Source: Blepharisma japonicum
Lineage: Eukaryota; Ciliophora; Heterotrichea; Heterotrichida; Blepharismidae
Assembly: GCA_949751835.1 (NCBI GenBank)
Contig: CATKHK010000054.1
Span: forward strand, 248,001-312,000
Reading direction: 5' to 3'
DNA length: 64,000 bases
The position numbers were made by a program, and so were the translations under genes. The notes under the pieces were generated by a model. It was not told the origin of the DNA, made no database searches, and saw only the letters and a list, made by a program, of their open reading frames with translations. Within the stretch, counting starts at the first letter, position 1. The number at the start of each line of letters is the position of its first letter. Below are positions 51,000-60,581 of this stretch, in pieces.

Positions 51000-53024
51000 A
51001 TGTCACGTAGAATGGGTTATAGATTCCTTACACCACGGCGAGCTGAAATTACACGACGAATAGGAGAATCCGCAGAAGGGCCTTTTAACTCAAGTGAGAG
51101 CAATTATTCTGCTTTTAAAGTTGGCATAAAGCATGCAAAAAATGCTTTGAGTTCAGCTTGTTCGAGTTTTTGAAAATATATTTTTCCTCCCGCTCAAATC
51201 GGAGTAATTTCTCGAGATGCTTTTTCTAGTCTAAAGAAAATTCAGCCCATTTCTGAGTTCATTGAAGACAGCATTCCTCAGCCAAAGCCACTGCATATAG
51301 ACACAGGGACTTTACCCCCTACTCCAGGAAGATTTGAAATCAGTGATTCAGCTTTTAAAAGGCCAATTGATGAAATCACGCCTTATCAGACCAAAAGACT
51401 GAAAAAAGAAGAAAATATTGCTCCTAGTGTGGTGAATTCTGAAAAACCGACAGTTATTAGTAATGAACCTTTTAAGCAAGCTGCTCCTGAAAACAAAATC
51501 AAAATTCCACCGTGAAAGAAGATGCAAATTCGGGTTGGAGAAAGACAAATAAAAAGCTTTCCGGTAGTGAAAAATGAAAATATTAAGCCAGCTAAAATTG
51601 AAGAAAATATCCTAGTGCCTAAATTGGAAAATATAAAAACAGTAAAAGAAATTGCAAAAGTAGAAGAGATAGTTAAGAAAGAAGACAAAGTTAAGGCACC
51701 AGAAGTTTTAACTATCAAAGAAGAATTTAAACCAGTACCATTACCAAGCAAGCAAGATGGCAAGGAAAAACCCTCTGAAGAAACAAGCCCAGAATCAGAA
51801 AGTCAAAAAATAAAAGAGCCGTTATCACCTACAATGAGTTTCGGCGATCAATCTCAAAATCCAGACACAATTTCCCAAACGCCTAAAAAGTTAAACGACT
51901 CAAGTCAAAATTCATTTTACATCAAAGAAAATAAAGAACTAGAAAAAATTAACGAAGAAAAAACTGAAGAGGCAGTCAAAACAGAGCGCTCAACCCCAAA
52001 ATTTGACAAAGAAATCAAAGACGATGAAGCAAATAAAAAATTGGCTGAAAACGCTGTGAAATTTGACATTCCTGTTAAAATTGATCCTCTGATCAAAAAT
52101 CCCTTTGGAGATATAAATAAAGAAAAAAATCCCTTTGGAGATATAAATAAAGAAAAAAATCCCTTTGGAGATATAAATCAAGAAAAAAATCCATTTACGA
52201 GCAAAATAATAGATACAGCAGTCAAGCCAAAGGAAAACGAAAAACCAACTGAAGCAGCAATGATTGAAGAGCGCCATGAGCCTCCAAAATTCAACCCTCC
52301 TCCTGTTGCGTCAAATCCATTTTTGTCATCATCCACTTTAACCACAACACCTAGCACAACAGACCAGGCAAAGCCATTATTTGTATTTGGTTCAAATGCC
52401 AATTCATCAGTAACCCAAAGTAATTCTATTCCCAACCCTTTTGGTCAGCCTCCAGCTTCTTCTCAAAATCCATTTTCAACAGCAAACAATCCTTTTGCAT
52501 CTTCAATTCCTACATCTTCAGCACCAATTCAATTTGGCCAGTCTATGCCTCCAGTTTCCTCCTCTATCCCCAACCCCTTTGGCACTTCAATAAATCCTCC
52601 ACCAATATCAGCTTCAAATCCATTTGTTACCTCTACCAATCCTCCTAGTATATCAATCCCAAGTATTCCATTTCAGCCCCCTTCCCAGTCTTCCACTGTA
52701 TCTCCTATAACTTATCAGCTCCCTTCTCAGCCTCTAGCTGTGGCGCCTTACCAGCCTTCCTTTGGAAACACTCAGCCTCCTTTTCCTAACACCCAATCAA
52801 ATTTTAATCAAAATTTCCAGACTGGGAATAATATTCCAAATCGACCCAATTTTCCTGCAAACACAAATTACGATATGGATATGGGAGGTAGCCGAGCTCA
52901 AGAAATATCAAATCCTTTTGGAAATCAGCCGTTTCCTCAAAATTCAGCACCAATTCAAGGTACATTTAACATTGGTGCTTTGCCTAACAACAACAGGAAG
53001 ATTTTGCGAGCAAGGCGCCCTTAA
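51000..53024 (+). CDS. FG nucleoporin of the NUP153/Nup1 (plant NUP136) type
   Basis: Two TGA=Trp codons (51171-51173, 51513-51515) keep one frame of 674 residues. The N-terminus (YRFLTPRRAEITRRIGE) could be an amphipathic membrane-binding helix, as in Nup1, Nup60 and NUP153. The middle is charged and helical; from about residue 365 there is an N/P/S/Q-rich region with many NPFG, NPF and FG motifs (NPFGDINKEK, IPNPFGQPP, SNPFGNQ). The C-terminus GTFNIGALPNNNRKILRARR resembles the FxFG-RKI..ARR end of Nup1 and NUP136. It should sit on the nuclear basket and bind importins such as that at 30720. An EH-domain-binding endocytic protein (NPF motifs) is the alternative. Ends TAA. Confidence 0.75.
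52095..52184 (+). repeat. Three tandem 30-nt coding repeats
   Basis: Three near-identical 30-bp units (starts 52095, 52125, 52155) encode KNPFGDINKE three times, the third with Q for K. A partial fourth unit follows. The near identity at DNA level suggests recent duplication within the FG protein. Confidence 0.9.
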
Positions 53025-53062
53025 GTGTGTGTAATTTAATTAACGGAGTCTAAATTAAATTA

Positions 53063-54898
53063 TTATTCAGATTTCACCTCTTCTCTGGTTTCTCTATTGT
53101 AAATTCCTGCCAAGCTATAAGTTGTTGCCACTAGTGTCATAATCATCTTAGGGTTCACCTCCACAATGTCTTCCCAAGTGCAGAATATGCTTGAGCCGAG
53201 CTTTCTTGCGACTGACAAAATATACTTCGCGTTTTGTTCTCTGCCTTCTGGGTCCTCTCCAGGTGTTATTAAGTCCCAGTTAATTGCTCTAGGCTCAATT
53301 GAGCTGAAAAGTTCAATTAAAAACCTTCCATTTGATATTGATTTGTCCTTATAAGAGGTAGCATGAGTATTGACTCTTGAATTGGCCCATTTCATCATGG
53401 CTTCTTCAGTCATATTTCCTACCAGCTTCAAGGTTGCATGTCTTACTAGCTGCCAGACATACCCAAGAATAAGCTTCTTTTGCCCATCAGTGAAATCTGA
53501 CCCTCCAATCCCAATTAGTGTAAAATGCAAAGCTCTGCCTAGTTCAATTAAATAATTGCAGTTAGCGATTTTCTTAAAGCGATTATTAGTCTTGAGTTCC
53601 ACTTTTTTCCAGTTCACAAGACCAGGCTCGATTTTATCGATAACTTTTATAAGAACAAGGCCATCTTTGACATCTTCATAGAGGTTGTTGACGTAAAGTC
53701 CTTCAATATTTAAGGAATTGATCCACATACGGAAAGCTCTTTCTTCTCTGGTGCCTTCTACATCGTCATTAATTAGACCTGCAGCCTCATAAAGTTCTTG
53801 CTCAGTTGCATAGAGGCCTGGGTTGGTATTGAAAATGGCTGCTGCAAAAATAATGTTTAGCTTAGCATTTCCACTGATAATGTCACGTGCAGATGTAAAA
53901 GTGTCAACTCCAAGCTTTCTTGAGTTGACTATTACTTTTTCAGCCCTGGACAACAAATCACCGTCTTGTAAAGGAGACAGATCGCATTGAGCAGGATCAA
54001 TTTGATGAAGAAGCAAAGTATAAGCTTCAGAATCTTTGACATCATTCCCGAAATTGCTGATCCTTTTAGGAGAGCCTGAATTTTTCAAATGGTAGTTAAC
54101 CCATCTTAATAGGATTACATCAGGCTGCAATTTAAGCAAATCACTGAGTTCTTCACCTTCTTCTACTAGTTTGATAAGCTCTGGATGTGCTTTTAAGTTG
54201 ATTGGGCTCAGAGTTAGGATTTTAATAATCTGCCAGACTAATCCTAGCACTAAATGTTCTTTTTTCTCCATGATGGACTCAGGAAAAATCGAGACCACAG
54301 TGCAGCCAATAGATTTCGCAGCGTTAATGGCCAAGTTCAAGTTCTCTTTGACTTGGAAAACATTCAGATTCTGCCTCACATTAATGGCTCTTTCAAAAAT
54401 AGTCCCTGGAACTGCAGCATTAATAAGCTTGCAAAGCAAAATACCAGTCGCGCAGTGATCAAAGAGGTCGTTATTATCAGGATTAAGTGGAAGAATGCTG
54501 GCCAAGTCAGCGTCATTTCTAAGGTGGTGGTTGACCACGTTCACAAAGGCAGACTTCTCGTCAGCTGAGTAGGAATGGTAGCCTACATTTCCTTGCATCA
54601 CGTTGGTGACTTTTCCTGCGTTGTGAATCAGCTTCTGTCTGACTTCGTCAGACACCCCAACACCTTTGAAAATGTTGACAAAGGACTCAAAGTCAATTTT
54701 GTCGCTTTTGTGCTCTTCTACTTTAGTTAGAATTTTCTGAGCTTCGGCTGGGATCTCAATTGAGCTGACTGCTTCAGTGATGGCTTCTTTGTCAATTCGG
54801 CCAGTGTTCTGAGGATCGTATGCGGAGAAAAGAGTTTGAAATCCTTGTAAACCTGCAGGAACTGCACCTGCCTTTTGTTGAGGCTCTGAACCTTCCAT
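53063..54898 (-). CDS. Fimbrin/plastin actin-bundling protein
   Basis: One frame of 611 residues carries an EF-hand-like N-terminus (LFSAYDPQNTGRIDKEAITE, residues about 20-85) and four calponin-homology domains arranged as two actin-binding pairs, as in fimbrin: KSAFVNVVNHHLRNDADLAS, LCKLINAAVPGTIFERAINV, LLRWVNYHLKNSG, FRMWINSLNIEGLYVNNLYE, and MKWANSRVNTHATSYKDKSI. Length matches plastins (about 620). The first EF-hand loop has DPQNTGRID, a plausible Ca site; the second is degenerate. It should cross-link actin filaments in the cytoplasm. No TGA codon or intron. Ends TAA. Confidence 0.93.
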   Translation of the reverse strand: MEGSEPQQKAGAVPAGLQGFQTLFSAYDPQNTGRIDKEAITEAVSSIEIPAEAQKILTKVEEHKSDKIDFESFVNIFKGVGVSDEVRQKLIHNAGKVTNVMQGNVGYHSYSADEKSAFVNVVNHHLRNDADLASILPLNPDNNDLFDHCATGILLCKLINAAVPGTIFERAINVRQNLNVFQVKENLNLAINAAKSIGCTVVSIFPESIMEKKEHLVLGLVWQIIKILTLSPINLKAHPELIKLVEEGEELSDLLKLQPDVILLRWVNYHLKNSGSPKRISNFGNDVKDSEAYTLLLHQIDPAQCDLSPLQDGDLLSRAEKVIVNSRKLGVDTFTSARDIISGNAKLNIIFAAAIFNTNPGLYATEQELYEAAGLINDDVEGTREERAFRMWINSLNIEGLYVNNLYEDVKDGLVLIKVIDKIEPGLVNWKKVELKTNNRFKKIANCNYLIELGRALHFTLIGIGGSDFTDGQKKLILGYVWQLVRHATLKLVGNMTEEAMMKWANSRVNTHATSYKDKSISNGRFLIELFSSIEPRAINWDLITPGEDPEGREQNAKYILSVARKLGSSIFCTWEDIVEVNPKMIMTLVATTYSLAGIYNRETREEVKSE

Positions 54899-55380
54899 TT
54901 ATTCGACAAGATAGCGGATTTTAGAAGCTAAAATAGAGGCTGGAGAGTTGATTTTTTTGGATGGAAGACGTGGGAAAAGAATGGAGAAAAATTTGAAGAT
55001 AATATTTACATTAGTTTTGGGACTTAAGGGTGAAAATTCTTATGAGAGAAGAGGGTTGTGATTAAAGATAAGATTTATAAGCCATAATTCTAAAGATTAA
55101 AAATAAACAACTGTTAGAATGAATATAAATAATTAGGTTGAATACATGTAAGAGATAATTATAAGCAAGGTCGTTGTTGTGACCAACAAGATGACCAATA
55201 TTTGGCTAGTGAAGTCTTGTTGGGCATCTTCTGAATCTAGCCTTAATATTAATAAGGAAGGGGCTAGTGCCTTGTCTGCGTGACAGTGGAGTGTAAAGGT
55301 TGTGAGAAATTTATACAAAAGAGTTATATGGGTTAAAGAGAAATTAATGACAATTTACTTAATTTCATAAGTCGCAGCAC
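54899..55380. other. Intergenic stretch with an orphan hydrophobic frame
   Basis: Within this region the minus strand has an open frame (55133-about 55330) ending TAA whose C-terminus is strongly hydrophobic (SQILVILLVTTTTLLIIISY), like a tail anchor. It has no ATG start, and no 15-16 nt intron links it to one, so I do not call a gene. The part adjoining the fimbrin start should be its promoter. Confidence 0.4.
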
Positions 55381-55572
55381 CTATGAGTTTGTAGGATTTG
55401 TATTAACCCTTTGGGAATGAATCATACTTAAGTCTTCTATTAGAATTTCTCCTTGCTTGTCATCTTTGATTGAAACAATTCCGGGTGCAAATTTATTGCA
55501 GTTTTGGTCTTCAATTAGCTGCTCTGAAGATTCAGACTTTTTTGCCTTGTTTTTAGTTGCTCCGCATCCCAT
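55381..55572 (-). CDS. Small predicted N-acylated protein, 63 aa
   Basis: The product begins MGCGATKNKAKKSESSEQ: Gly2 for myristoylation, Cys3 for palmitoylation, followed by a Lys-rich patch that would strengthen membrane binding. The rest is short, acidic and without a domain. It resembles other ciliate MGC-start adaptors and the 25931 gene in layout, not in sequence. Ends TAG. Confidence 0.65.
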   Translation of the reverse strand: MGCGATKNKAKKSESSEQLIEDQNCNKFAPGIVSIKDDKQGEILIEDLSMIHSQRVNTNPTNS

Positions 55573-56749
55573 TTTTCAATTTATTATACAAAAGTTTATT
55601 AATTAAATATTTTTTATACAATTATAAAAATTCCAGTATCATCAAAATATAATCATAATTTTTCTATGCTTGATGAGATATCAGAATGGTCGCTAATATC
55701 AATATTTTATTTATTTCTGTAGATAGATTTTTCATTCCATTTTTTTCTAGCTAAATATGATGCTGGACTATTCATAACATTTTTCTACATGGATGCATGA
55801 CCAAAAGTATTGTTGGTATGCGTTAATTCATTTTTTCTATTTCTTTTAATTTTAATAATTATAATTCATAAATAATGGTTATTAAGAAGATTTTTAGCCT
55901 TAAATTTAAGGGTCTGCAAGTTGATAAAGATCAATTTCTTTAAAAATTTAAAAATAATAATTTCATCCTTAAAAACCAAAAATTTTCATTTAAATAATAT
56001 TTAATGAAAATGATAGATATTTAGACTTTAGCTTCAAAACAGATTCTCTATTTTTGTTTTGGAGACTGTAGCCTTATTGCCAAAAGGGCTTTAGATTGCA
56101 GCGAATATAAAAAAACCTCTGAATAATATATTCTGAATTATAAATCTTTTCAAAAATTGTTAAAGAAGTAACTAAAATTATATTTATTTACTACTCCAAC
56201 TCTAAATTTCAGTGTTCCCCTCCTTTATCTCATCGACCTATATATGAAACTCTGATCATTTTATCGATTTTTGTAAACTTTTCCCATATGATTATTCCAT
56301 TATACAAATCTCAGTGAATATAGTGCAATTTCGTGCATTATGAATCCTTTTTAATAATACCATTAAAATTTCCACTATATGATTACAAATGAAACCTCCA
56401 TTCAGAAGATGTATTTCATATTAAAAAAATCATCCACATTTCCTATGCCTATTGCTTGCTTTAAATTCTGTTTATTGAGCCTAGCCTAAATGTCTGCAAT
56501 TGCTTATCTCCTGTAAGAATTTAAGAAACCATATAGGTTTCTCTCAAATTTGTCCTTCCTTTTTAAATGCTGCAAATAACTCCGCTGTTATGAGAGCCTT
56601 TTTCTTTATCCTCATCAGATACTATAGAAATATATAAATTAAAATTACATTAACAGAAAAGAACATTTTTAAAATTAATGACACTAGTAAATAAGTAATT
56701 ATTTTCATATATTATATTTATTAAAAAATCTGTAATTTATAATAAAATA
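55573..56749. other. AT-rich intergenic stretch, about 1.2 kb
   Basis: No frame on either strand is open for long even with TGA=Trp. I see no repeat, RNA-like fold or coding-composition island. It separates divergent genes and must contain both promoters. Confidence 0.5.
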
Positions 56750-57334
56750 ATGTATAGTTTTCGAATGCCGTCTGATTACGAAGTAATGATTTCTTGCACT
56801 GAACTTGATATCGCCAATTCAAGTCCCAGAAATCGTGGTTTACAAGTGAACAAATCCAAATTAAGAGATATGGTTAGAAGCGCCAAAGAGCAGAAGCTCC
56901 AGCTTACAAAAGACAGAATGGCGATGATCAAACTATCAAAGGAACTTAAACACCAAGAGAAATCATTGAACAATGAAGAGGAAATTCTTAAAAAAGAAAA
57001 ACTTGCTCTTCAGCAACAGCGTATGGAACTGGATGACTTAAGGGCAAAATTAAATCACGATCAAGCTAAGTTAAATCGACTTAGAGAAAAGTTGGGAGTC
57101 GAAAACGACCAAGTCAGTCAGGCTCTTGAAGATTTGAGAATAAAAGCTGCTGAACTTAACAAGCAAAGATGCGACATAAAGAAAGGATCTCCTTTAGGAG
57201 AGAAAAAAAATAAAGCCCAAACATCATGTCTTAGCTTCCAAGACTTTAATGAACAATTAAAACAAAAAAACCGCGAAAGAAAAAACCAATTTCGGACAGA
57301 AGCAAGACAAAACTCCTTAGAAATCTGGCTTTAG
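56750..57334 (+). CDS. Coiled-coil protein, 194 aa
   Basis: Residues about 35-150 form a long coiled coil (SKLRDMVRSAKEQKLQLTKD and DDLRAKLNHDQAKLNRLREK). The ends are polar, with a basic C-terminal stretch (NRERKNQFRTEARQNS). No recognised family, signal peptide or membrane segment. Ends TAG. Length and composition make it a confident gene with unknown role. Confidence 0.7.
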   Translation: MYSFRMPSDYEVMISCTELDIANSSPRNRGLQVNKSKLRDMVRSAKEQKLQLTKDRMAMIKLSKELKHQEKSLNNEEEILKKEKLALQQQRMELDDLRAKLNHDQAKLNRLREKLGVENDQVSQALEDLRIKAAELNKQRCDIKKGSPLGEKKNKAQTSCLSFQDFNEQLKQKNRERKNQFRTEARQNSLEIWL

Positions 57335-57485
57335 CCATTTTAAGCATCGCTTTATTATAATTAACGATATTTCACATCTAATGAACTCCACCTAATTTTT
57401 TGCAAAAAATAAAATTCTCCACACACAATTTATTAATAATTCACAATTTTTCGCAAAATATTCATGTCGAATAAATCTACTTGTA

Positions 57486-58070
57486 ATGGAATTTCCTTCA
57501 TACAAAGTCATCACATTAGGGAGCTACGGAGTCGGAAAAACCTGCTTACTCATCCGAGCAACAGAAGAAAACTGTGTCTTTTCTTCAAATTACATGACAA
57601 CAATTGGTGTAGATTTCAAAACCAAGCTTCACAACTACAATGGCCAGTTTTTCAAACTCATGATTTGGGACACTGCTGGCCAAGAGCGATTTTACCACAT
57701 TAACCGATTATATTATAACGGCTGCAATGCTGTGATCCTAGTCTACGACATCACAAGTCTTTTTTCATTCGAAAAAGTCCCCTCATTCCTCGATGATTAC
57801 AACAAAAACACAGATGGGAAGTCAGCTGTGATCCTTGTTGGGAACAAAAGTGATTCCTTAAATCGACAAGTCTCCTACGACCAAGGCAAAGCTCTTGCAA
57901 ACCAGCTAGGAATTCCATTCACAGAATGCTCAGCTTACAATGGGGAAAATGTCAATCAACTGTTTGATATTCTGATCCAGCAGCTTACAAAAGATAATAA
58001 ACTGCCAACACCAGCTGCAAAACAAACATTTGTAGTCTCCAAAACCAAGAAGAAAAAATCCTGTTGCTAA
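57486..58070 (+). CDS. Rab-family small GTPase
   Basis: The 194-aa protein has all G motifs: P-loop GSYGVGKTCL, switch I TTIGVDFKTK, switch II WDTAGQERF (Trp here is TGG), GNKSD, and ECSAYNGENV. It ends KKKKSCC, a double-cysteine geranylgeranylation site with a polybasic stretch. It resembles Rab1/8/18-type proteins; the short effector-region differences prevent a subfamily call. It should recruit effectors to a membrane compartment when GTP-bound. No intron or TGA codon. Ends TAA. Confidence 0.92.
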   Translation: MEFPSYKVITLGSYGVGKTCLLIRATEENCVFSSNYMTTIGVDFKTKLHNYNGQFFKLMIWDTAGQERFYHINRLYYNGCNAVILVYDITSLFSFEKVPSFLDDYNKNTDGKSAVILVGNKSDSLNRQVSYDQGKALANQLGIPFTECSAYNGENVNQLFDILIQQLTKDNKLPTPAAKQTFVVSKTKKKKSCC

Positions 58071-58091
58071 AATTAAGCATTAATCCTTTAA

Positions 58092-58466
58092 TTATTTTTG
58101 CACTATGTTCACTATTTTTTCAAATCTCCCTCGGATCCTTCTGGCAAGCTGCATATCTTTGACGAGTAAAGTTACCCTTTTGGCGTGGAGTGAGCAAAGA
58201 TTGGAGTCTTCGAATAAGCCGACGAGAAAATCTTCAGCAGAGTGCTGCATTGCTTCTACAGCAAGTTTGCTTCATTTTAAAGAACTGTCTTTGGTTAAAT
58301 CTAAAGATACGTCTAATAAGAGCTTCTTGAAGGCTTTTTTGCCTAGTAAAAGTTCGGTTGAGCTTTGGTATTTCCTGATATCTTTTTGGACTCGTACTCC
58401 TGGAAGGTATTTTTCTATTATTTTGGCTTTGGGCTTCTCTTGAGGACTGGCTAAGGCTTTTGACAT
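58092..58466 (-). CDS. CENPA: CENP-A/CenH3-like histone H3 variant
   Basis: The 124-aa frame includes TGA 58272-58274 as Trp. The H3 fold is clear: [20 protein letters not shown] (alphaN/alpha1), [20 protein letters not shown] (alpha2), [20 protein letters not shown] (alpha3), ARRIRG. CENP-A hallmarks: loop 1 is two residues longer than in canonical H3 ([15 protein letters not shown] versus DFKTDLRFQSSAV), with a Trp at the CENP-A position. The N-tail is short and lacks the ARTKQTARKS start of H3, and the C-terminus extends past RIRG by about 11 residues. In ciliates CENP-A sits on micronuclear centromeres. A different divergent H3 variant is the alternative. Divergent from the 58530 gene by 63 bp. 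Ends TAA. Confidence 0.85.
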
Positions 58467-58529
58467 TATGGCGGTATCAATTTTTAATAAAAAAAGTATG
58501 TAAAAAAGTTAACGATTCATATGATATAA

Positions 58530-60320
58530 ATGGAAAGAAGTAATTTTTATCATATAACTTCCGACAAGGAAATAGCTAAAAATAGAGGGATAGCTGTAAA
58601 AAATTACGAAATTAACCCTCAAAAAGCAAATCCAGGCTCGCAAAAATTCGAAATAAAACTTGACAGCCACTCTTCATTGTTTAAAAATGCATTAAGTCAT
58701 GACTATTTTAACCCAATGAAAAGAAAATCATTAGAAGAAGTCTTAATTGATGACAAAAAAGCTGATCCACCAAAAGAAATTGTTATTGAAGACAAAAAAC
58801 CTAAGCTTAATGCATTTCTTCCAGAAATTATAGAAGAGCATTCTGTTGGGGAAAAAGAATCAATTATTTCAGAAAGAATTAAAGAAGCCCCAATAGAAGA
58901 AAATAAAGTAGAAATAAATGCAGAACCAGTCCACATTCCTTCACTAATTCAATGCTCAATGAGTGGACCAAAAGTGCAGATCCTGATGGAAAAGCCAAAA
59001 GAACTTACAGCCTGTGACTTTCCAATTGATGCTGAAGAAAATTATATCCCTCCTGAGGAAAGCGAAATAATAAGTGTTTCCTCAAATGTCTCCTTTATGC
59101 CTCAGAAGTACCAAAAAGGAGTCCAAACTGCTTCTGGCTGCAATTTAAGCATTTCTACATTAGCAAGTATAACCATTGAATCATACTCAACAAAGGGAGA
59201 ATCCAAGCATGAAAGAGAGCTTTTAAACCTATCAGAGGACATTTCTTTCGCTACAGTTATAGAGAAAAACACTCCACTAGGGAATCATCCAGAAATTTCA
59301 AGCCTTGCTAATAGTCAGTCTCAATCAAGATCATACACTCCTACCAATAGTATTTATATAGCTCCTTTTTCGCTTGACTCTGCCATGCTTTATCATGGAG
59401 CTAAAGAGCCTGCCAGTGAAGAAAAAGAGCTTTTAAGCTTGATCCGGCAGATTCAGCATGATATGGAAAAACTGAAACAAGATCAAACAGACCAAAAGAT
59501 ATATAAGCAAAAATATGAAGAAGCAAATAGAGAAAACGAGAGTTTAAGAACTGAAATTGAGAGCATAAAAATGAACATGGCGGGGAAAAGCGATTTTAAA
59601 AGGCTTGATGACTTATTTGAACAAAAACAGGCTATCGTTGAAGCAACAGTAGACATTTTGGGGCAAATTAAAGAAGAAATGGATATAATGAAAAAAGAGA
59701 TCAAAGAAATCAAAGAATCAATGATTTTCAATGAAGGCCAACTAAACGCGTCTGATAAAAAAATTAATGATATTTTCAATAGAGTTTCTGAATGAAAAAA
59801 CAGCCAAGATACTCATGAAAATAGCGAAATCCATGAAAAATGTATGATGGAGATAGACATCCTCAAACAAAGTAGTAAAAGTTTAAGCGAAGAAATTAAA
59901 GCTATTAAGGACTCGATCTCAAACTCATTACCAACAGAAGGAATAATACATGAACGGAAAGACACAAGGTTTAGTGAACCAATTTTTCATGAAGAATTTT
60001 ATGAAAATTTTGATGAGCTAAACTATGAGCAGCCTATAGAGCTGATTTCTGATAGTAAGCGAAAAATTAAAAATTCACTTGTTGTACTTTCTGATTTACA
60101 AGAAAACCGATCCCTCATTAATGATCTTCAAGAGAAGCTTCAGTTACTAGAGGAACAAAAAATTGCACTTGAAAACGAGTATTTTCAGCTACCAGAAATG
60201 AGTAGAAGCATGAGAACTAAAAAGAGAAAACAGACATTAGAGCTTGAGCTGTCGTTTAATTCAAACAGTATTTCTTCAGTTAAAGATAAAATCAGAAAAT
60301 ATAGTCTCCCTTGCAGATAG
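58530..60320 (+). CDS. Coiled-coil protein, 596 aa, unknown
   Basis: TGA 59793-59795 read as Trp (NRVSEWKNSQDTHENS) joins two long frames. Residues 1-285 are low complexity, acidic and Ser-rich. Coiled coil occupies about 290-460 (EELLSLIRQIQHDMEKLKQD; LGQIKEEMDIMKKEIKEIKE) and about 500-596 (LINDLQEKLQLLEEQKIALE). No membrane segment or known domain. Possibly cytoskeletal. Ends TAG. Confidence 0.75.
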
Positions 60321-60581
60321 CTTGCGCTGTAAAATTTTGTTATTCATTATAATTTAAAGCGCCTTTTAAAATTTAATATATATGCAAATGTGCTTCAATT
60401 TAAATGTCCTTTTTATATTTAAAATATATATAAATTAATTCATTAGACCTTTAAAATCCAATAAATTCTAATTTAGATCATCTAAAATCTGTGGTTTATT
60501 TTTTCAACACCAATTTATAACTAATAAATAAAAAAATAATTATTAATGAATACTAATTGCGTTGCCAAAAGTAATCTACAA

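Noticed and set aside
55133-55318. 61-residue frame with a hydrophobic end
   Set aside because: No ATG start and no tiny intron that supplies one; kept only as a note in the intergenic entry.
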